Of a DNA stretch of 64,000 bases, positions 56,227 through 64,000 are shown piece by piece. Within the stretch, counting starts at the first letter, position 1, and every line of letters starts with the position of its first letter. The position numbers and the translations under genes are program-made. The notes below the pieces were generated by a model. The model saw nothing but the letters and a program-made list of their open reading frames with translations, was not told the origin of the DNA and did not search any database. This DNA is from Mortierella alpina (taxonomy: Eukaryota > Mortierellomycota > Mortierellomycetes > Mortierellales > Mortierellaceae), in the NCBI GenBank assembly GCA_029449245.1, contig JANATF010000015.1, positions 62,001-126,000 of the forward strand, read 5' to 3'.

Positions 56227-59200
56227 TTAAAGCAGAGCGGGCGAATCGAGGCTGCCCATGATATTCACATACATCTGCAGGGCCCGCAGGATGTAGCTAG
56301 AGTCGTTGTTCAAGGCCTTGCCAAGGGACTCAAACACCTCAACAAATTGGCCCGACTTTGCCATGTAAAGTTGTGAGAAGCAATTCTAAAAAACAGAACA
56401 GGTCCAACAACATACAAAAATAATAACGCGAGTCAGTTCTCTAACATTCTGAATATGACAATAGGAAAAACGACAAGTATGGCAGCGCGATGGCCATATT
56501 TACCTCTATGCGCCATATGCAGCTCTCTGCAATCCTGACGAGATCATCCTGATCCGCATTATCCTTAATTGCCAGAGATAACAAAGAAAGACTCTGCTCT
56601 GAAGCACGACCATGCTTGGCTACTGCACCCGAGACGAGACGTTCCAAGCGCAAACAGATTGTCTGCAGTGATCGCACAGACACGGGATCCAAAGCCATGG
56701 TCTTCTCTGCTATGTCCTGCTACGATTCAGACAAGTTTTGAATAAGCGTTAGTCTCAAGGCCACCATCTTTAGACATTGATAGCCGCCATAACAAAAATA
56801 CAGGGAGGTAGCTTACAGATCCTACGACGGGGGTTCCTAACATGCCTGTGGAGGGGTCCATCGCAAAACGGCCAGCCAGCATCCTTGTGTACAACAGGTG
56901 CAGACTTTCAGGCGTCTCCAACCCTTTTAGCTTCTTCTCGCCAATATCAATCACACCAAAGCCCAGCTTCTTCAGCTCTCTTAGGTGATCTGCATGCGGC
57001 GATTCGGACTGGTCCAGGCTCTGTAGATCTGCTAACTGAAATAGCTGCTGCATCACACTCATCACATCACTACTCACACAGATCTCGCCACCATCTGCCG
57101 AAGCACAAATACGCGCTGCCCGGTTGACCATGGATCCGTAGTAGTCCATACGGCGCGTAACCTCGTCCCTATGGCTTACAGGCTGACCCCAATGAATTCC
57201 CATTCTGACCGAGAGACCCCGATACATGGGCTGGTTGGGATCCGCCGCATGGAAAATAGTCTTGCCATCCGCAGAGTCTAGGATATCCTGCGGCCAGTCC
57301 GCCATCACCAGCAATTCCTGGACCTTAAAGCACCACAGGACAGCTGCCGGCACACTGGAAAAGGAAGCCATCATGGCATCACCCTCGTTCTTGACCTCAT
57401 AACCACCAATGGATCGAAGTTGACGACGCATGATGTTGAAGTGCTCCTTAATGGCAATGCCCATCGCGATAGGAATGTCTTCCCACAGTTTCGTTGAATT
57501 TTTGATGTCCGTGAATACCATGGCGACATCACCTTGAGGCGGCTCAATCTCCGGCTTTAGGTATTTCAGCTATGAGAACACAAAGTGTCAGACTCCTAAA
57601 AATCTTGCGCGAAGCTATTGAAAATCATGAAAAATAAAAAAGTAAATGGACTTACAGCATCAATAGGCCCTTCCGTGGGTTTGGGCCGCTTTTTGTGTTG
57701 ATGATATTCGGATGCATCCAAAGGCTCCTTCTTCTTAAATAGGTCCCCAACGCCTATTAGCATGACCACCATGTGCTCATGGGCGCCGTAAGAAATAGCA
57801 ATATCCCGCAGCTTTTGCGATGCATACATCAGATCGCCATAAATCCTCATCCCAGCCTTGGCAATATCGACCGCAGTTGCATATGACATGAAGTCCCAGA
57901 ACGACTTGGATGCCATGATGATAAAGTCGTCGTCCTCGGTAAGAGTCGTGGTCTCGATGTATGGATTCGAGTTGACGATCGGAACCAAGTGATACTGTCC
58001 AAACGACCTGGACAGATCGAGTTCATCATTCAGTAGACCCTTTTCGCTCACAAATCCACCTGAGCGCTTGATCCGAGCAGCCTCCGTGGGATTCCAGGGT
58101 ATATGCTTCTGAGAAATGACTTGGAACGAGTCCGACTTCTTGACAAGCACGGCGATTGTGTCACCAACATTGGCCGAGTAGAGTGTCACACCCTTAATGT
58201 AGGCGACCAATGCGGAAGCACCACCCCTGCCTTCCTCGTCCTGTGTAATGGGCCAAAGCTCACGATCCAGACCCAAAAATGTCCTCCGTAGAGCACTTAC
58301 GACAGTGTCGGAACCCTCTAGCTTTTCGAGTTCAATCTTGAAAAAGGCGCCGAACCTGTCCTTGAGTTGACTGGTCATCTTGCAACTGGCACTAGACTGA
58401 CCTGAACGACCATCAAAAAGTCCAAATAGCACCTCGTCCTCCTTGGTCTGGAACTTTGGATGAACAAGATCCCAGATGCAGAGGTTTTCACCTTTGCCCA
58501 ATGTATCCGCCATTCCATACGACATGTTGTGCAGCGTTGAGGTCGAGGTTCGGACGCGCCTCTCCACAGTGTCATCTGGCACATTGTCAGTGATAGTAAC
58601 ATCCATGAGACCGAGGATTCGCAAGCAGGTTAGACTACCAAACTCGGACAAATTTCCTGGGCGGGATGCTGTAGGAACGCTCTCGACAGTCTGTCGCTTG
58701 ATCTGGAGGCGTTTGTTGCCTGACATGTTGAGATATTTGAGCTCCAGGTTCCAGTTCCTATCCCGATACCCCCAACACGCCACAATTAACATCGCAAAGT
58801 TAATCGAGGAACACATAGAGCATTCACAGATACGGCTGTTGCTTGAATATTCCTCCTTACCAGTTCCAGTCATATGGCCAGTTGGAAATATTATACTTCA
58901 GCATGTTACATCCAACATCCAAGACTCCGAGCCGATTGATTTTGCCGAGCTCTGCAGGCAAGGTCGTCAGCTTGTTGCCGCTCACGTGCAGTATCTGAAG
59001 ATTCCGCAGAGATTCAATGTCGTCTGCTGGTAAATTGGTGAGCTGGTTTCCACTGAGATACAACTCCTGGAGGCTTCCTGGATTTGGAATCTTTCCCCGA
59101 GGGATCTCTGCAATGAAATTGTGACTCAGGTTGAGGACCTCCAACGAGCACAGCAGAGACAGGGGATAAAAGATGTCGTCGGGAAGTCGGTTATCGCCCA

Positions 59201-62200
59201 GGCACAACGTCAGCAACGAGTTTGCGAGAGGTGCGGGGTGAGGAGGGCGAACATTGGGTGGCAAGCTCTGTGTAGGAAGTGGTGGGGCCGGCAGCGGCTT
59301 TGAGTGTGGGAACGAACCAGTGCTCTTGGACGCCGCTGAAATGGCATGGGTATCAAAGTCGCAGGGTGTAGCTGCAAGGCCGTTGGTAATAGCAGCTGTG
59401 ATCGCCTCTGGGGGATCTGGGAATGACTCCAGTAAGTTCGAGGAGGCGTTTAAATACTCTAGCGCACATCGCCAAATGGCCGCAGGGAGTTCTCCGAGGC
59501 TGTTGCTGTGAACATCGAGTTCGATGAGCGAATCGAGCAAAGCAATCTCGTCAGGTATACTTGACACGTTGTTGTTGGCGATGGATAACGTCCGTAGCTT
59601 CTTGAGAGCTCCAATAGTCGCAGGTATTGAGCTGATGCTGTTGTTGTCAAGCTTCAGTGTTTCAAGACTTCGCAGATGGTCAAACAGGCCAGGTGCAAGA
59701 TTCGTCAGCTTGTTGGAAGAGACGTCCAGGAAAGTGAGGGTATCTCCAGTTCCGCGAAGGTTCAATTCTGCCATATTACACTTTACAATCGATGCCCGAA
59801 CCAGAGCCCCAAACGAATTGTTGAGGACGACGTTGGTATTGTAGTCTACAAGTAATTCCTCCAAGGCGGGAAGGTCGTTCAGTGCGTCGAGGTTCAATAT
59901 CCCGTTCTGTCGAATATCGAGTTTTCGCAGGCGCGAAAGCGACTCCATGGACTTTGGAAGGAAGGGCCCAATTCTGTTTCCATAAAGAAGCAGCTTCTTG
60001 AGCCGAAAGAGTTTGCTGATCTCGTCTGGAACCTCTGCAATATCGTTGAAACTCAAGTCGAGTTCTTCCAGCGATGTAACTTGACATAATACAACAGGGA
60101 ATTTGGAGAAATTGTTGCTGGACAAGTTGATAATCCTCAGATACTCAAAGGACGCGAACGAATCCGGCACGGAAATCAGTCGGTTACACTGCAGAATCAG
60201 AGTATCAAGCTTGCGGGCTTCGTCCAAACGAGCCTTATCCAGATCCCTGATGCGGTTACCTCGGACATCCAGCACCTGTAGATGAACAATAAAGCGGACA
60301 TTACTGGGGATCCTGTCTAGGTCGTTAAACGCCATCCGAAGATCTCGAAGAGCACTACAGTTTTGAATGAAATCCAGAGGCAGATCCATGCGCTGATTGT
60401 TGGATATGTTTAGTCGCACAATATCCTTCGCAATTAGATGCAGGAATATAGGGATGGTTGGCAAACATCGTCTCTGCAGGTTCACATCTGAGTGATTGCT
60501 GTGAGGTGGAAAGTCTGCTTCCTAAATAGTGTGCAAGAAGAGTAACGATAAGAGACAACATTCGTATGTTTTCAGAAAACCCCTACGCTAAAAACCAACC
60601 AACAGCTTTGCACATCTGGCCCCTTACCGTAATTGACGGAACACCGTTTTCCGCAAAAGTGAAGCGACACAAGAAACTGTTGTCCTTTCCTGAGAGCTCG
60701 TCTAGCTTGTCCTGATCGGTGTAACCAAACTGGAGAAGACAGCGACGCAGAATGTTCAATGGCTTTTCGTTGGGTGCCAGTGGTCGAACTAATCGCAGTG
60801 AGAGAAAATAGTTAGTGCATGAGTATGCGGATTTCTAACAAAAAGGTGAACAATAATTTTAGCAACTGCAGAACGGAATCTGCCAAGGACTAACGAACCG
60901 ATATTGTTCCGTAAAACGTAAACATGATACTTGGATGTATCTGGTTTGAAGATCTTTCTGCCCAGTAGAGCATGGAGTTCGCTTGTGGTAATGCTATACA
61001 CACAATTAACAGTTGTATAGGTGGTATCTGGCCGGAAAATTCTGACGGTCGATAGCTTTTTCTTTCCGTAGTCCCAGCTCTCGTAGTCGCTCTGCTCCAT
61101 CTCATCAGAGGTGACATCCTCGGGTGTCAAAGACAATGACTTTTGGAGAGGACCTATAGGCGGGAGGGAAGAAGGCAAAACACCCCAACTCTCAGGTGCT
61201 AGCCAGGCTTCAGCACTGTTTCCTGTCGCCGATAACGGCAGCCACGAGCCGTTCTTGGGGTAGTCCTTTAACGCAGTCAATCCCGACAGGTCTCCTAGGT
61301 CTACTGGGGATTGTGAGCGGGCTTAAGGCAGTTAAGCGTCTAGAAGATCTCAGGAGTACAAACTGTATCGTGGTGTGCGCCATCTTACCAACATAGCCTG
61401 GGAGTACTAATTCCTGCTATGAAGAATACAGCAAGTTTTTTCTTCGGGGTTAAGATTGGACATTAAGGAAACTCAGTTGTCGACTAGTGCCTCTAGATAG
61501 GGACTTACAGCAATTACATCCTTACGGGAACTCTTTTTCCCAATTGAGAATGGTGGTAAGTGCCGCAGAGAGTCTCCGCCGTCGCTTCCCTGTCTCCGGT
61601 CGTACGAGTACACTTGAAAAGATGTGTCCTGATCTGAGAGTAGAGCTAGGCTATGCAGGGAGGACGTGGACGGAGGCGAGAGTGGGAGCAATGGGTCGTC
61701 TGCAGAGTACTTGCGAGTGCCATCTACGACAATCCCAAGCATGTCCATTTGCGATTAGTATTAGGGCCATACAAGAGTTACGGTCTATGGATAGCCCAGT
61801 GCATCTCTTACATTCTGATGAGTGATAATTGTACGAGGCCGGAGCTGAAGGAGCGGGCGACGACGTAGGTGGGTTCGATGACTTTTTCTTGAATATACTA
61901 AAAAGGGTTTTCTTGCCTTCTTTGCCTTCTTTGCCTTCTTTGCCCTCTTTGCTTTCTTTGCTTTCTTTGCTTTCTTTGCTTTCTTTTCCATCCCGGGCTT
62001 CTTTAGGGGCACTTGACACTGTAGCTTGGAGATCCACGAGCTCCTGCGGTAGTCCAGGCCGTTTCGAATACATTTCTCCAAAGTCACTCGACTTTGTCCT
62101 TCGATGTACCGGCTCTGTGCCGCTCCTGCGAGGTCCTGTAACCTGCTGCGGCCGGCCTTGTGATGGAGGCGTTGCTGGAGGTAGGCGCCTGCCCTCAGGC

Positions 62201-63036
62201 GAGGGTGAGCGCGAGTAAGATTCAGTAGATCGTCTACGGCCAGAGTCTGGACTAAATGGATGAGGTGCCGGCTTATGCTGGTAGAGAGCACTGGCAGCGT
62301 GGCTGCTGTTGAGGTTGCCAGTGCTACTGCTTCCGTAGTTGGGCACGCCATTGCTCTGGAAATACAACGAAGAATAGCTGCCGTACAGCGTGCTGCTGCC
62401 GCCACTCGAGTGAGGCGTGCTAGGAGACCCAGCCATGGTCGAGTTGGACGTGCTCATAGGATTGGGCGTCTTATAGCTGCCGAAGGATGTCTTTCGCGTA
62501 TGAGTACCACTTGAGTTGTGGTATGAGTCGGCGGGATCGGGAAAAGGCGTGGGTGAAGGTGGCCTCGATGAGGAGCGAAAAAAGGAGCGGAACACGCCTG
62601 AGTCGCCTCCGTCTTTGGCGTTGTTCTTGCGCTTGCTACTGCCGGGGCTGTCGCTGCCCGCACTGGGGCCGGGCGCCACCAAGGGGGTTTGAGCAAGGGC
62701 GTCGAGCGGATGGAACATATGCGTCCTGCCATTATGACTGTTGTTCCTTGGTCGCTGATGCAGGTGTGGCTGCTCCTCCATGGGTGGAGAATGCGAATGT
62801 GAGGCGAACGTGGATGGAGAGGATGGTCGACCATACCCGAAGTGCCCATTCAATGGCGCAAACGAGGCAGAGCCGGCCGAGGGTCTTCTCTCTTTCCCGC
62901 AAGGAGGTCTGGTGCCGGCGTCTCCATAATTAACAGAGGCTGCCTGTTCCATAGAACTGGCAGCGCGATAGGAGGACGAAGGCGAGTCCGTCGAGGGTTT
63001 GCGGTCATCGCTGGGGGCTGGCTGCAGAGGCGCCAT
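56227..63036 (-). CDS. CYR1: Adenylate cyclase (Ras-associating, LRR, PP2C-like, class III cyclase)
   Basis: Ten exons: 61812-63036, 61509-61723, 61389-61416, 60899-61303, 60628-60788, 58861-60521, 57656-58757, 56817-57569, 56504-56719 and 56227-56385, giving 1974 residues. Order: Ser/Pro-rich N-terminus (1-480), Ras-associating domain (about 560-680, TVRIFRPDTTYTTV), about 20 leucine-rich repeats, the junction NWPYDWNWNWNLELKYLN typical of fungal cyclases, a PP2C-like domain (with DGRSG for the usual DGHGG), then the class III catalytic domain. The catalytic domain shows MVFTDIKNST, KNEGDAMMA and YYGSMVNRAA. It makes cAMP from ATP, normally under Ras control at the plasma membrane. The start at 63036 is the most likely Met; the frame is open further upstream. 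A 9-base tandem repeat lies in exon 1. Confidence 0.92.
61912..61987 (-). repeat. In-frame 9-base tandem repeat in CYR1 exon 1
   Basis: On the minus strand, units of GCAAAGAAA/GGCAAAGAA encode alternating KES and KEG triplets (about eight units), giving a highly basic/acidic low-complexity stretch just before KKTLFSIFKKK. The nine-base period keeps the frame if the copy number changes. Confidence 0.85.
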
Positions 63037-63366
63037 GCTGTAGTATGCCGCTGCTGTGTGAAAGGCTTTCTTGCGGGCAGCCTGCAGATAATGCTGTTGA
63101 TGAGGATGAGGATGAAGAAAGGCAGGATGGATGATGGATGTGTCATTGGAGACAATGCGGCAGCTAAAAATAACATGCGGTGCGATGTGGGTCATCAACA
63201 TGGTGAGCAATAATATGGTTGCTTTTCAGGGGCACGACGGCCGCAGAAAAAAAAACGCGTGTGTGACGGAGACGATGCACCGTGCACGGGCATGGTGCCC
63301 ATTCATCTCCATGTGCACGAACTCTTCGACAGCGTCGTATTTACACCCTGGATCGTATGCCTACCT
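63037..63366. other. Intergenic spacer
   Basis: About 330 bases between the CYR1 start and the stop of the next gene on the same strand. The CYR1 frame is open through part of it to 63210. It presumably holds the CYR1 promoter and leader. Confidence 0.5.
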
Positions 63367-64000
63367 CTAGTAGTAAAATTGCGTCTCGATCTGCTTGATG
63401 TCGGGTCTTGCGCCCGCAAGCCAGGTCTGCATCTCCTTTTCCACTAGACCCAGGCCAAAGTGAAAGCGCTCTAATCTGAGGAGCGCCGAAGCAAGAGCCT
63501 GCATCTCCGGTAAGCCCAGCGGGTGGTCCTCATTCCCAATAAGCTCAAAAGACTGCAGCTGCTTCAAGCTCTGGAGGGTTGCCATGTCGAATCCATTCGT
63601 CTCGGATACTACCATCTCATCTGACCCGATCGCCAGGCGCTGAAGACACTCAAGTTGCGACACTCGCTGAAACAAACACCGCTCCCACGGCAGATCGAAA
63701 CCAGGCAAGACTGGGGACGGACCATCCAGTCCTTGTGCCTCCAAGATTCTGAGTCTATCACAAGTCCATTGGCCCTGGAAAATGCTCAGGTCCGCCTGCG
63801 GACACCACGACAACTTGAAACTTTGAAGTGTCGGCACCATCTCAGCTATATGTTGTAAGGCCACTTTGCTGACATCCGAACACCAAGAGACATCCAGCTC
63901 CAAGAAGGGTGGCCAGCCATGGCCATCCTGCGAGTGGCCAGAAACACGCTCAACGATCGCCTCGAGTACCTCGCTTGCTATATTCGATTGGGCGGCGACG
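63367..64000 (-). CDS. F-box/LRR-like protein, C-terminal part (runs off the window)
   Basis: An open frame from the right edge of the window to the stop at 63367, 210 visible residues. It consists of leucine-rich-repeat-like segments (MELDVSWCSDVSKVALQHI, LECLQRLAIGSDEM, LKQLQSFELIGNEDHPLGL). It ends with the pattern ARPDIKQIETQFYY, like the C-termini of the F-box proteins at 16434 and 47225. The F-box, if present, lies outside the window. Confidence 0.7.
   Translation of the reverse strand, partial: VAAQSNIASEVLEAIVERVSGHSQDGHGWPPFLELDVSWCSDVSKVALQHIAEMVPTLQSFKLSWCPQADLSIFQGQWTCDRLRILEAQGLDGPSPVLPGFDLPWERCLFQRVSQLECLQRLAIGSDEMVVSETNGFDMATLQSLKQLQSFELIGNEDHPLGLPEMQALASALLRLERFHFGLGLVEKEMQTWLAGARPDIKQIETQFYY

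Noticed and set aside
1-64000. tRNA, rRNA and CRISPR arrays
   Set aside because: No cloverleaf-compatible A/B boxes, rRNA-like sequence or regularly spaced repeats were seen on either strand by eye. A tRNAscan/Infernal run would settle it.

Overview
The window is nuclear DNA from a fungus. Genes are dense and carry short spliceosomal introns (GT-AG, plus several GC-AG). The gene set is typically fungal: the inositol-phosphorylceramide synthase Aur1, a Ras-associating/leucine-rich-repeat adenylate cyclase, a Rim20/PalA-type BRO1 protein, an Afi1-type DENN protein, and several F-box/LRR proteins. Intron style, F-box abundance and Fanzor remnants suggest an early-diverging fungus, most likely Mortierellomycotina. 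That placement is inference from recognition; no search was run.

Layout, left to right. 1-1147 (+) is the C-terminal end of an Slh1/ASCC3-type helicase. 1554-4037 (-) is an S9 prolyl-oligopeptidase-family hydrolase. 4165-4903 holds two nested poly(A)-tailed retro-insertions. 4920-7014 (+) is a decayed Fanzor (eukaryotic TnpB-like) gene. 7015-9717 has no gene that can be supported. 9718-12568 (+) is AFI1. 14095-20132 holds an F-box gene between two FAD-dependent monooxygenases. 20615-25828 (+) is an ankyrin-RCC1-BTB (IBtk-like) protein. 26242-27699 (-) is a homeodomain factor, divergent from AUR1 (28484-30301, +). 30770-37312 (+) is a very large protein with about six tandem UBR-type zinc fingers and MIR/beta-trefoil segments. 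37414-41173 (-) is RIM20. 41340-47043 is a transposon graveyard: a second Fanzor relic, a transposase fragment and a third Fanzor relic, with SKP1 and a 360-bp inverted-repeat element among them. 47225-48694 (-) is an F-box/LRR gene. 48887-52892 (-) is a Sec7 Arf-GEF. 53347-54144 (-) is mitochondrial ribosomal protein uS7m, divergent from a Hos2/HDAC3 deacetylase (54469-56159, +). 56227-63036 (-) is adenylate cyclase CYR1. 63367-64000 (-) is the C-terminal end of another F-box/LRR-like protein.

Three themes stand out. First, three separate remnants of Fanzor, the eukaryotic relatives of TnpB RNA-guided nucleases, lie within 43 kb. Each keeps recognisable RuvC or zinc-finger signatures and each is broken. 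Second, the 30770-37312 gene has an unusual domain order: repeated N-recognin (UBR) fingers combined with MIR-like modules and no RING finger seen. Third, ubiquitin-pathway genes are frequent here (SKP1, three F-box/LRR-like genes, the BTB protein and the UBR protein), as are signalling and trafficking genes (CYR1, RIM20, AFI1, a Sec7 Arf-GEF). Exon coordinates in the entries were worked out by hand from splice signals and reading-frame phase.
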